NCBI RefSeq assembly: GCF_963576675.1
Contig: NC_088910.1
Span: forward strand, 31,188,531-31,252,530
Direction of reading: 5' to 3'
Length of the DNA stretch: 64,000 nucleotides
Source of the DNA: Euphorbia lathyris
Taxonomy: Eukaryota; Streptophyta; Magnoliopsida; Malpighiales; Euphorbiaceae
Below, in pieces: positions 22,082 through 33,384 of this stretch. Position numbers and translations under genes: made by a program. The notes under the pieces were generated by a model that was not told the DNA's origin, searched no databases, and saw only the letters and a list, made by a program, of their open reading frames with translations. Numbering within the stretch: position 1 is the stretch's first letter; each line of letters begins with the position of its first letter.

Positions 22082-24973
22082 TTATTTCTTTCTCTTCTGT
22101 TTGGACTGACTAGACTCATGCTGTGTTCTCGCTTGTTCTTTCTCCCCCGTTTTGTCAGCATCGGGAGGAGGAATCCTAAAGGCGTCAGTTAAGACGGCTC
22201 TGGTCAGTTCTATGGACAGCGCTTTAAGTCTATCGGCGCTTTCATTGACACCATCAAAGATAGCCACTCCATTATCTGAGACCTCGGAGGGTATATTAAG
22301 CTCAGCAGCGCTGATCATGCTGACTATGAAAGCTTGAGATTTACCTACCCAAGTAAGTGCATCAGTCAGACCAGCAACGACTTGATGTAATGTCTTTAGT
22401 AAGGAGGTGTCATAGTATTGACGCTGAACATTACTGTGACGTATGTGGTTGAAGGTTTGTCTGGTGATAGACAGCATTTCATTTTGCTTCATAGCGTCAG
22501 TATCCATCTCTTGCTTGTTCAGATTCAGCAATCGAACGGCCTCACCAATTTGCTCCACTGAGCACTGAGAATAGGAGACCATTTGCTCGTTGGTTTTGAT
22601 TTGCTCGGTGTGAAGCTGAGCAAAGAGCATTTTAACTTCATCAAAAGTAGCATAGCGTGTGTTCGCAGCTGATAAAGTCTGAACTTGTTCTTGAAGAGCG
22701 TTGAGATGTTGAACTGTTGTCAGCTGGATCTCAGCCAGCTTTGCGATGGAATCATGCTTAGCTTGCTGTGCTTGAAAGGTAATGATGATACTCGGCAAGT
22801 CCTTGAATCCCTTAACTTCGTTGAGAAGCTGAGTTACTTGGGAGAGCGGAGTAGTCTCAATAGTAGAAGACCCAGCAGCAGGAGGAGTAGTTTGTTGAAG
22901 GTCTTTGATCAATGTCTGCACTGAGTCGATGATTCGTTTACTAGACTCAGTGACATTTATGTAGCTTTGAGAGCCTTCATTAAGTTGTCCAGTGACATCA
23001 GTATGACCGGTTGGAAGAGGATTAAGTGGGATGACCTGGTCAGTGACTGGAGTTGTGTTTTCAATCTGCACTTGGTTAGATTGGGAAAGAGTTTGATTGG
23101 CAGAGATGTTGAGTGGAGAGGAAGTAATCCGGATGCTGTCGGTGCTAACTGAGACAGGAATGTTCTGAGTCAGCACAATGCTTGGATTGACAGCATCAAC
23201 GGGAATGGATTCCACTTGACTCGTAGAATTTGCGGAAGCATTCAAGTCGGCATGTTCCTTTAGTGAAGAAACAGAGGCTTGCTTTTCTAGAGAGGCCGGT
23301 GGAGTAGAGGATGGTTGCTTTCTGAAAAATTTCAGCTTAAGTGCAGAAGGGTCCTTGGTTGGCTTCTGAATAACAAAGTCAGGAAGGGTTGGTTGTTGAA
23401 CAGGAATGTCACTGACTGTGTTCTGACTTGCCTTAACCAATCTTCTTCTGCGAGGAGGAGGGTCAGCTTGAATAGACTCTCCTGAGTGAGATGGAGAAGT
23501 TTCTTCTTGATCAGCATTAAGCTGGTCAGCTTGTTCTTGTACTTGATCAACATTGTGTTGGTCATGTTCTTGTTCTTCTCCAGCAGCCAACTCAGTATTG
23601 GCTTGCTCAGCTTCAATCTTACTAGCTGTCTCCTCGGAGTCAGCTTCATCACTGTTTTCTTCTCCCTGTTCCTCATCTTCTTCATCCTCCCCATCCAATT
23701 CTTCCTCAACTTGTGCAATGAACTGATCATCCAGATGCACTTCATCTTCTTGAAGCTCAGCTACAGTTCCTAGACACTGTGTGTAGTGAGAGTCACCAGG
23801 AACAATGACGTCAGTAGGGATTGCGTCAATTGGAGTCAGTGAAGAAGACTTATGCTTCTTTTGAGGTTGTTCATCAGCATCTGGTCTTTCCTCAATTTCA
23901 GGCTCATCTTGCCTGCTCCTTTTCTCAGCTGACTTAGGTCTCTCCTGACCTGGTTCAGCAACTGACTTAGGCTTCTTTGCCTTAGGCTCAGCCTTCTTTG
24001 AAGGAGTCTCAACAGCTTTTCTCTTACGGGCAGCTGGAGCCTTGGTCCTTCTTCTTTGCTTGGGAGCTGTTCCCTCAGCTTGTTGTTCACCAGCAGCAGC
24101 TTTTGCTTTCTTTAGGGGCTGATTGAACTTTAAAGCCCTCAGCGAAGCAGCTGTGATTTCAGATCCTCTAGCTTTAACTTCATCAGTCAGGTCTATTTGA
24201 TGATCAATGAGGATCCTGGTGATGAGCGAGCCCAGCCTGAGAGTTCCAGTGCTCCTCAGGAACCCAGCAATTAGGAATACTGGCATGTTGATCGGCTTGT
24301 ATGTCAGCATATGCCATATGAAGCATTGCTCAAAATTTGTTGCTGAGGTGGTGCAGTTGATCTTAGGATAAATGAAGTAGGTCAGCAGATAGTGAGCCAT
24401 CTTTTGGTGCTGACCCATAGAGGAACTGGAGACTTCTCCTTAGTGGCCTTCAGGTTTACAGAAGGTGACTTCGTACCCAGTACCGTCATGATCTCCAGAT
24501 CTTCTCAGCTTTGCTCCTTCATTTTTCAACTTCAGCAAATTCGCCAAATAGGTGGGATTGATGAAAATCGTTTTCCCCCTTACTACTGTTGCCAGATAGT
24601 CCTGGTTATCATCAGCGACTTGGAGGTTCTTGTAGAATTCCCTTACTAGGTCAGGATAGGTGTGATCCCTAATGGAGAACGGTTCTGTCCACCCATTCTT
24701 CGATATCCATTCGCAGAAGGCTTGCTCGGATGTCACGAAGTTCTCAGAAACCCATCGTGAGAAGTCCACTTTCCATTCGCTAATATTATCAAAAACCTTG
24801 GTATAGGTTCTGATTTTGGTCGGTTTTCCTTTGGAGGAGGTAGCTTGCCCAGTTTTTCCTTTACTCGGCGTAGTGACCTTGGTAGTTTCAGGCACAGAAG
24901 TTTGCCTGGAGGGTTCATCGGAGCTGGTCTTAGGGTGACCGGCACCGGAGATGTTGACGGAAACTTTAGTCAT
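22082..24973 (-). pseudogene. Extra 3' ORF (Sirevirus ORF3 / env-like) of inner Copia element
   Basis: About 963 codons in one frame with a single stop at 24440-24442. The N-terminal 180 residues (…FSRWVSENFVTSEQAFCEW, then YPDLVREFYKNL…) resemble the 'putative plant transposon protein' domain found in retroelement ORFs and plant transposons. A basic, lysine-rich block follows (KQRRRTKAPAARKRKAVE), then a strongly acidic stretch (GEDEEDEEQGEENSDEADSE), a Q/S/T-rich region and a helical region. I see no signal peptide or membrane span, so 'envelope-like' is only a positional label. The outer Copia element has the same protein at 33385-36364. Confidence 0.75.
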
Positions 24974-25455
24974 AGTTTCAGAACAAGTTTGGGAAGCTTT
25001 GAGAGTTTTTAGAGAGAAAGCTTTGCCTTAGAATTCGGTAGGTGTAAAGAAAATAAAGAATGGGGATTTACCCATTATTTATAGCGGTGAAGAGTGGATC
25101 TTATCGAATCCATGTGTCAGTTTTTCCTTGGGATTGTCAACCGACAAAGATCCTGGCTTTTATGACACATTCGGCGCATACGTCATCCTAGGTGGCTATA
25201 CGCGTGCTTTTGCATTTAATGCAACGGATCTAACACTCAGCGTTTAGAATACTAAGCGTTTTGGATTCTGAGTGGTCAGTAGCATATGACAGGATGATTT
25301 CTCAGTTTAAGATTACCACTCGGTGTGCATATTGACTCAGTATTGATGTGTATTTTGTGTTAAGTACTCAGCATAACAATCACTCAGCATGCATTTGCAT
25401 AAATCATTCAGCATAGTAATTCACTCAGCATAAATTTACATTTTAGAACAGGAAT

Positions 25456-28400
25456 TTACTGAAGAGGATTAAACATACCAATGGCTTCTCTCAGTATGCT
25501 GAACTGTTCACGAGCCAGTGGCTTTGTGAAGATATCCGCAAGCTGCTCATCCGTTGGGACGTAGGTCAGCTTTATCTCGCCTTTGAGTACATGGTCTCTA
25601 ATGAAGTGATGCCTTATGCTGACATGCTTCATTCTGCTGTGTTGAATTGAGTTCTTTGATAGATCAATTGCACTTTTGTTGTCGCATTTGACCTCAATTG
25701 TCTTTGTTTGAACACCATAGTCTTCAAGCTGTTGCTTAATCCATAGGACTTGAGCAACACAATGACCAGAAGCAATGTACTCAGTTTCAGTGGTAGACAA
25801 GGCTACTGACACATGCTTCTTGCTGAACCAAGATACAAGACAACTTCCTAAGAAATGACATCCTCCAGAGGTGCTTTTCCGTTCTAGCTTGTCTCGACCA
25901 TAGTCAGCATCAGTGTATCCAACGAGTGTAAAGCCATGTGTGTTGGGACACCATAAACCTGCGTTCACTGAGCTTTGCAAGTATCTAAGGATTCTTTTTA
26001 CAGCTATGTAATGAGATCCCTTAGGGTTAGATTGATATCTAGCACAGTAGCATACTGAGGACTGAATGTCCGGTCTACTGGCTGTTAAGTAAAGTAGAGA
26101 GCCTATCATACCTCGATACAATTTACTGTCTACTGACTTACCATTCTCGTCAGCGCAGAGGACAGTGTCAGTGCCCATAGGAGTGGATATTGGCTTGCAA
26201 TTTTCCAAGTCATATTTCTTTAATATCTCCTTGGCATATTTAGCTTGACTGATGAAGATGCCATTCTTTCCTTGTTTTATTTGAAGTCCGAGGAAGAAGT
26301 TGAGTTCTCCCATCATCGACATTTCAAACTCAGTCTGCATTTGTTTGCTAAATTCCTTGCACATTGATTCGTTAGTTGCACCAAATATTATATCATCAAC
26401 ATAAATTTGAGCCAGTAGGGTATCTTTACCCTTTCTCTTAATGAATAAGGTTGTATCGGCTTTGCCCCTGACATAGTTTCTAGTCAGCAGGAAACTGGTC
26501 AGCCTCTCATACCAAGCACGTGGTGCTTGCTTGAGGCCGTACAGAGCCTTTTTGAGTTTATAAACGTGGTTTGGGAATTTTGGATCCTCAAACCCTGGAG
26601 GTTGATTAACATAAACTTCCTCGTTTATAACTCCATTAAGAAATGCACTCTTAACATCCATTTGGAATAATTTAAAGTTCATGTAAGATGCATATGCACA
26701 TAAGATCCTAATAGCTTCTAGCCTTGCCACTGGGGCAAAGGTCTCACCGTAGTCAATACCTTCTTGCTGACTGTAGCCCTGAGCTACAAGCCTTGCTTTG
26801 TTCCTGACTACATTTCCTTGCTCATCCAGTTTGTTGCGGAAGACCCATCTTGTTCCAATGGTCTTCTGACTCCTTAGATGTGGCACTAGCTCCCATACAT
26901 CGTTTCTTCTGAATTGGTCGAGTTCCTCTTGCATTGCGCTCATCCAGAATTCATCTTCCTCAGCATCAGCGAAGTTCTTAGGTTCCTGAACTGAGACGAA
27001 GGCTACATTGCTGAGGTACCTCCTGAGTTGATTCCTCGTCATCAGGGTATTCCCAGCAGAATCAAGGATTGCACTCTCTGAGTGCCCTCTTGGAATCCTT
27101 ATCTCTTTAGGTAGATTTATGTCTTGTGCTATCTGTGTTTCAACAATCTCTGCAGAAGTAGACTGGTCAGTGAAAACAATCTTAGGTTCACTCTTACTCT
27201 TGGTCAGCCTTTTAGTAAATGACTCAGCAGCTGGTTCTTGGTCAGCGGTTACTAAGTGTGGATCATCCTCGGTCAGTGGCTGGTATCTACCTGCAGGGTT
27301 AGTCTCGTCGAACTCAACATGTACTGACTCTTCTAAAGTTTGAGTTCATTTATTGAAAACTCTGTATGCTTTGCTGTTTGTTGAGTAGCCTAAAAAGATA
27401 GCCTCATCAGCTTTTGAGTCAAACTTTGCTAAGCTATCTTTGGCATTCAAAATAAAACATTTACAGCCAAAGGCACGAAAGTATCCAATGTTGGGCTTTC
27501 GTCCTTTCCAAAGTTCATAAGGGGTTTTCTTTAATATAGGTCTAACTAGAGCCCTATTAAGAATATAGCACGCCGTGTTAACAGCCTCTCCCCAAAAGTA
27601 CTTTGGAAGCCTATGCTCATCCAGCATTGTCCTGGCTATTTCAACCAGAGTTCTGTTCTTCCTTTCAACAACCCCATTTTGTTGAGGTGTTCTAGGAGCA
27701 GAGAAATTGTGGTCAATGCCGCTGGCTTCACAGAATTCAACAAACTTTTGGTTTTTGAATTCTCCACCATTATCACTTCGAATGTGAGCCAATTTTAGGT
27801 CTTTATCATTTTCAATTTTTCTAACCAAATTTGAAAATGTCTCAAAGGTCTCATCCTTGCTACTCAGCAAGATGACCCAAGTGTACCGAGAGAAGTCATC
27901 TACAATGACCAAGGAAAATCTTCTTCCACCCAGACTCAGCGGCTGGATTGGACCGAAGAGATCCAAGTGTAGTAACTCTAACGGACGCTTAGTTGAGACA
28001 ATGTTTTTGCTGTGAAAAGATTGTTTGGTTTGTTTTCCAGCTTGGCAAGCGTGGCATAATTGATCTTTTTCAAATTTAAGTTCAGGCAGTCCCTCAACCA
28101 ATTGCTTTCTTGCTAATTTGGCCAGGAGGTCCATGCTTACATGACCAAGTCTCCTGTGCCATAGCCATGAATTTTCTTCCTTTGATACTAAGCATACAGT
28201 TTTTGAAAACTTTTTCTCTAAATCTAGCATAAAGGCATTATCAATTCGAGGGGCAGTTAAAATTAACTCATTTGTTTTACCCTCGTATATTTTACATCCA
28301 GTAGCATCAAATATAACTTTTCTCCCATTGTCACATAGCTAAGCTACGCTGAGTAAGTTATATTTGAGTCCACTGACTAGGGAGACTGACTCAATAGTAG

Positions 28401-29724
28401 GATTACCTCCGATGGTTCCTGACCCTACTATCTTACCCTTCTTGTTGTCTCCAAAACTTACGCTTCCTCCTCGTTTACGCTCAAACGTGATGAATTGAGT
28501 TTCATCACCAGTCATATGCCTCGAGCATGCGCTGTCAATATACCACATCTTTGACTTCTCAGCACACCTCAGGCTTACCTTATTTGATTGTTCGTCGTCG
28601 TCAGATGCAACGGAGAGGTCAGCATGCTCAGAGACGCACGGCTCAGCAAGTTCGTCAGCCATGAAGCATATCTTCGCTGACTCGGTGGCCTCAGCTTCTG
28701 TTGATGAAGACTCATCACTGTCGCTCCATGTAGCCACCATTGCCTTTTTGCCGTTCTTCTTATCTTTCCTCAGCGTGGGGCAGCTTGACTTTATATGGCC
28801 AGTTTGATGACATTCAAAGCATGTAATGGGCTTTGAGTTGTCTTTCTTGTATTTGCTGTCGCTGGACTCAGCTTTATACTTATCAAACTTTCTGTAAGGC
28901 TTCTTAGAATATTTGTCATTTTTCCTGAACAGCCTTTTCATCTTCCTTGTGAACATAGCCATCTCTTCATCATCTATTGAGCTCCCATCAGTGGAGTCAG
29001 CTTTCATGACAAGAGATTTCTGCTTCTTGTCTTCAGACTTTTCCTTCACCTCGAAGTTTTTCATTGATATCTCATAGGTCAGCAACGAGCCGATGAGTTC
29101 ATCATATTTGTAGGTGGTTAAGTCCTGAGCTTCCTCAACAGCGGTCTTCTTTTCTTGCTAGTCTTTAGGAAGACTCCTGAGAATCTTTTTGACTTGTTCT
29201 TCCTCAGTGAAGATCTTCCCAAGTCTCTTGAGCTCATTTATGATGTTGGTAAACCTTGCATTCATGTCAGATATACCCTCATCATTGTTCATTTCGAACA
29301 GCTCGTATAGTCTCATCTGCTGGTTCACCTTGGACTCCTTTACTTTATTGGTTCCCTCGTAGGTGACCTCCAGCTTCTCCGACTCACAACCTGAGATTTT
29401 ATTATATTCAGTAGCATCGAGCGCACAGTGAAGCATATTTATAGCCGAAGCATGATTTTGTAGCTTCTTGAGATCATCCTCTGTCCATTTGGCCTCAGCT
29501 TTAACAACTGTTTGGCCAGCCACAACTTCGACAGGTACAAATGGGCCTTGGACTATGGATAGCCAGGCACTCATGTTTGTAGCCTGAATGAAATTTTTCA
29601 TCCTATTCTTCCAGAAGGTATAGTTAGACCCGAAGAATAGGGGAGGCCGAGTAATGGACAGCCCCTCAGGTAAGATCTGAGTTGTTTGGTTTCCTGGGAG
29701 AAACCGAGTGCTGTTTTCGCCCAT
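25456..29724 (-). pseudogene. Gag-pol of inner Copia element (three stops)
   Basis: One frame of 1423 codons, beginning MGENSTRFLPGNQTTQILPE, with stops at 29158-29160, 28339-28341 and 27346-27348. It has gag with one zinc knuckle (CFECHQTGHIKSSC), protease DSACSRHMTG and an integrase with HHCC and the full D, D, E set (LHLDLFGP, RSDNGGEF, NGVVERKNRT). The reverse transcriptase has [11 protein letters not shown] and catalytic YVDD ([12 protein letters not shown]). The RNase H has YTDADYGRD and STTETEYIA, ending in GMFNPLQ. Compared with the outer copy, about 200 codons between gag and protease are missing, so gag runs from SDDDEQSNK straight into VSLRCAEKSK. A few codons are also missing in gag (GCES/EKLEVTY). 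Confidence 0.9.
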
Positions 29725-29772
29725 AGTGGGGATCAGCTCAAGGTGGTTAAACCTTTTACAGTGAGCTTTTAA

Positions 29773-29784
29773 GCTCTGATACCA
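29773..29784 (-). other. Primer binding site, tRNA-Met type (inner Copia)
   Basis: Minus-strand TGGTATCAGAGC, two bases inside the 5' LTR. Confidence 0.9.
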
Positions 29785-29786
29785 CT

Positions 29787-31117
29787 TGTTGGTCCCTTAT
29801 AACGTTACAAGTATAGTTCCAAGGGGGGGGGTTAGGAACTATTTAAACTTTTTTAAGTTAGGACAGACTTCTTTTCTTAAGAGAAGAGGTTTTAACAGCG
29901 GCGCTGAGTAAACAGCAAGATACTGGCTTAGTCAACTGGTGACTAGGTCAGTTTCTTAACTTGAGTCAGGATATAGCACTTAGAGTCTATTCCTGAGCTC
30001 AGATGTTCGATGCGCACAACTCAGCTTGACCTCTTTACTTGGTCAGTTTTTGGTTATTTAAGCAAGCAATATATATAAGGAGTTTAAGGTAAGAAATACG
30101 TTACTCAGCAGATTTATCCAGGTTCGGCTTCTAAGCCTACGTCCTGTCCCCGGAACACGTTCCGAGCTTTCGAATCCTCTACTGAGCTCTTTAAAGGTAG
30201 AGCCTCAAACCTTTTACAATCTTAGCAACTGAGTATAACAAGAGTACCTTCCTCTATACCTCTACTCAATCCTAATCTCTCGCTGAGTACTATAACCGAG
30301 TACTCAGCCTCTCCTTTCTAATCTCTAGAAATGATAAGTGTTTGTCCTAAACAATGATTGCTAAGACACCTTAGATGATTGAATAATCACTCTAGACTTT
30401 TACACAAAAGATATGAAATTTAGTGTAAGATTGCTTTGCTTTTTGCTTGCAGAACTTGCGTAGAAATTTGGTCAGCGTAATGGCTTGATCAAGTTCTGTG
30501 TTGAATGAAGCTTCTGATAGCACTATTTATAGAGACGTCTGGACATCGGTCATTTCGAATTTCGAAATAACCGTTGGAGGGAAACGGCTTCCTGTCGTTG
30601 TCATCCTGACTTGCTCAGAGCTCTCGGCCAATCAGATTTGAGTATCTTCTGTCCTCGGTCAGCTTTTGATCAGCTCGACAGAGTGTCTCTCCATTTATGG
30701 TAATGTCAACTAGACAGCATACTGTGTCGTCTGAACTTTACCCAAAGTGGAAACACTTTGTCTGGAAGTTTTCCTTAGCCAGCTGCTGTCTTGTAAGCTT
30801 TGTCGAATCAACTCAGCAGCTTCGTTCCGAAGTTGTTCCCTGAAGGTCTTCTAGATCCTTCTTCCGCTGAGTTGCGTTTTGTCCATAACGACAACGTTTT
30901 GACATACGCGGGCCGAGTTACTTTTAACTGTTTGACTTGGGCTTTGACTTCCGTATTGGGCTTGGGCCTTTTAATCCTTGTGTCTTATAAGCAATTTAAC
31001 TCAAAATTGAACAAACACATTAGTAGAATAAATCAAAGCATTTAAACTTAGTGTGTTTAGAATATTATACTTAAACAATTTTGTCAAATCAAAATTATGT
31101 GGAAAGGTGTTTCAACA
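29787..31117 (-). repeat. 5' LTR of inner Copia element
   Basis: 1331 bp, near-identical to 20208-21543, with a shorter G run (9 bases at about 29823-29831) and about 18 substitutions. Confidence 0.9.
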
Positions 31118-31122
31118 GGGCT
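31118..31122 (+). repeat. Right target duplication (gggct) of inner Copia element
   Basis: Identical to 20203-20207. The outer pol frame resumes here in phase. Confidence 0.9.
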
Positions 31123-32872
31123 GACCAAAGGTAAACAAGAAGTTGAAATTACCTTTGCTGACCAATCTACTCCTGCAGAAATTGTATTAACACCTATTCC
31201 AAATAACTCAGCATTACCCAAAGAAATAAGAATTCCAAGAGGACATTCAGAAAAATCCATTCTTGATGCTGCTGAAAACAAGGTAATGACAAGAGATCAG
31301 CTTCGAAAGTATCTAGGCAATGTGGCTTTTGTATCAGTACATGAACCAAAGAACTTTGCTGATGCTGAGCACGATGAATATTGGATCAATGCTATGCAAG
31401 AAGAGCTAGACCAATTCACAAGAAATGAGGTATGGGATTTAGTACCTAAGCCCAGAAATCAAAAGTCCATAGGAACTAAGTGGGTCTTTAGAAACAAACT
31501 AGATGAGCATGGAAATGTTGTCAGAAACAAGGCTCGACTTGTAGCTCAAGGCTATAGTCAGCAAGAGGGTATTGACTATGGTGAAACTTTTGCACCAGTT
31601 GGTAGGCTAGAAGCTATACGTATATTATGTGCCTATGCCAGTTTTATGAACTTTAAATTATATCAGATGGATGTTAAAAGTGCATTTCTTAATGGCTTTA
31701 TAAACGAAGAGGTATATGTTAACCAACCTCCTGAGTTTGAAGATCCAAAATTTCCAAACCACGTTTATAAACTCAAAAAGGCCATGTATGGCCTGAAGCA
31801 AGCTCCAAGAGCTTGGTATGAGAGGTTGACCAACTTCCTGATGACCAGGAACTATGTCAGAGGAAAATCTGACACGACCTTGTTCATTAAGAAAAAGGGT
31901 AAACATACCCTACTTGCACAAATCTATGTAGATGATATAATATTTGGTGCTACTGATGAATCTTTGTGTAAAGAATTTAGCAAACAGATGCAAACTGAGT
32001 TCGAGATGTCCATGATGGGTGAACTCAACTTCTTCCTTGGACTTCAAATTAAGCAAGGTAAGAATGGCATCTTCATAAGTCAGTCCAAGTACACCAAAGA
32101 GATGTTAAAGAAGTTCGATATGGAAGATTGCAAACCCATATCAACCCCTATGGGTACTGATACTGTCCTATGCAAAGATGAGAAAAGTAAGTCAATAGAT
32201 AGTAAACTTTATAGAGGTATGATAGGCTCCTTACTTTATCTCACGGCTAGTAGACCTGATATACAGTACTCAGTATGTTATTGTACAAGATATGAAGCTG
32301 ACCCCAGGGAATCTCACTTAATTGCTGTAAAAAGAATTTTTAGATATTTGCAGAGCTCAGTTGATGCATGTTTATGGTATCCAACCTCAAATGACTTCAC
32401 ACTCATTGGATATACTGATGCTGACTATGGACGAGATAAGCTAGAACGTAAAAGTACTTCAGGAGGATGTCATTTCCTTGGAAGCTGTCTAGTATCTTGG
32501 TTCAGCAAGAAGCAGTCATCAGTTGCCTTGTCTACAACTGAAGCTGAGTATATAGCTGCTGGAAGCTGTGTTGCCCAAGTTCTATGGATTAAGCAACAGC
32601 TTGAGGATTATGGAGTAAAAACAGAAACAATAGAGATCAAATGTGACAACAAGAGTGGCATTGATCTATCCAAGAATCCAATCCAAGACAGTAGGATGAA
32701 GCATGTCAGCATAAGGCATCACTTCATCAGAGATCACGTACTAAAGGGAGAGATCAAGCTGACCTACGTACCAACAAATGAACAGCTTGTAGATATCTTC
32801 ACCAAGCCATTGGCACGTGAACAATTCAACATACTAAAGGAAGCTATCGGTATGTCTAATCCTCTTCAATAA
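31123..32872 (+). pseudogene. Copia pol, second part: reverse transcriptase and RNase H (outer element)
   Basis: Continues the frame of 17032-20207 after the inner element is removed. The reverse transcriptase runs from [20 protein letters not shown] through [12 protein letters not shown] to the catalytic YVDD ([14 protein letters not shown]). The RNase H has [30 protein letters not shown] and ends [14 protein letters not shown]. This half has no stops. In isolation it looks like a gene whose 5' part is LTR sequence, but that start is an artefact of the nesting. Confidence 0.9.
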
Positions 32873-33384
32873 CTCTATGTGAAAAATTGAATGTTGAGTG
32901 ATTGCCATGCTGAGTGAATTCAAAATTAGTAACTACCACTTACTGAGCTTAAAATGTAGAAGATCACTCTACGCTAAGTAGATATACATGCTGAGTGATT
33001 ATCCTATGCTAAGTTACTAAGAGATAAGAAACTCATCTACGTAGAACTAGGAACTCAGTATCCCAAACGCTTCGCATTCTAGCAAAACTGAGTTAAAAGG
33101 CCACCTGCACCATTTAATGCAAACACGTGTAATAAAAAGGGCACCTGGGATAACGTAAGCAATAAAGGCAAAGCCCATGCGCCGAACGTGTCATAAGTGA
33201 CAGAATCTCTGTCGATTGAATATCCCAAGGAAAAACGGCTAGTCCAACGAATAGGATCGATTTAAAATCTCTATAAATAAACGAAGATTTCCCACTTAAT
33301 CATCTTTACGCTTGAATCCTTTGGCATTCTAATCTCTCTCTCTCTCTGAATTTCAAAATCCCTCGAAAAAAATCTGAGAAGAAA

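Larger units (their letters stand above)
20208..31117 (-). mobile_element. Inner Copia (Sirevirus-like) element, complete LTR to LTR
   Basis: 10,910 bp on the minus strand: 5' LTR 29787-31117, primer site 29773-29784, gag-pol 29724-25456, extra ORF 24973-22082, polypurine tract at 21544-21552 and 3' LTR 20208-21543. Flanked by gggct. It interrupts the pol gene of a related element. LTRs differ by about 18 substitutions by eye plus poly(G) length, so it is younger than its host. Gag-pol holds three stops and the extra ORF one, all single-codon changes. A deletion removed the region between gag and protease that contains three zinc knuckles in the outer element. Confidence 0.92.

Noticed and set aside
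22082..24418. Long minus-strand ORF (778 codons) as a novel host gene
   Set aside because: It lies between pol and the 3' LTR of the inner Copia element, is in frame with the preceding ORF across one stop, and has a homologue at the same place in the outer element.
31097..31122. ATG at 31097 as the start of a reverse transcriptase gene
   Set aside because: The first codons belong to the inner element's LTR. The frame is the continuation of the outer pol gene after the target duplication.
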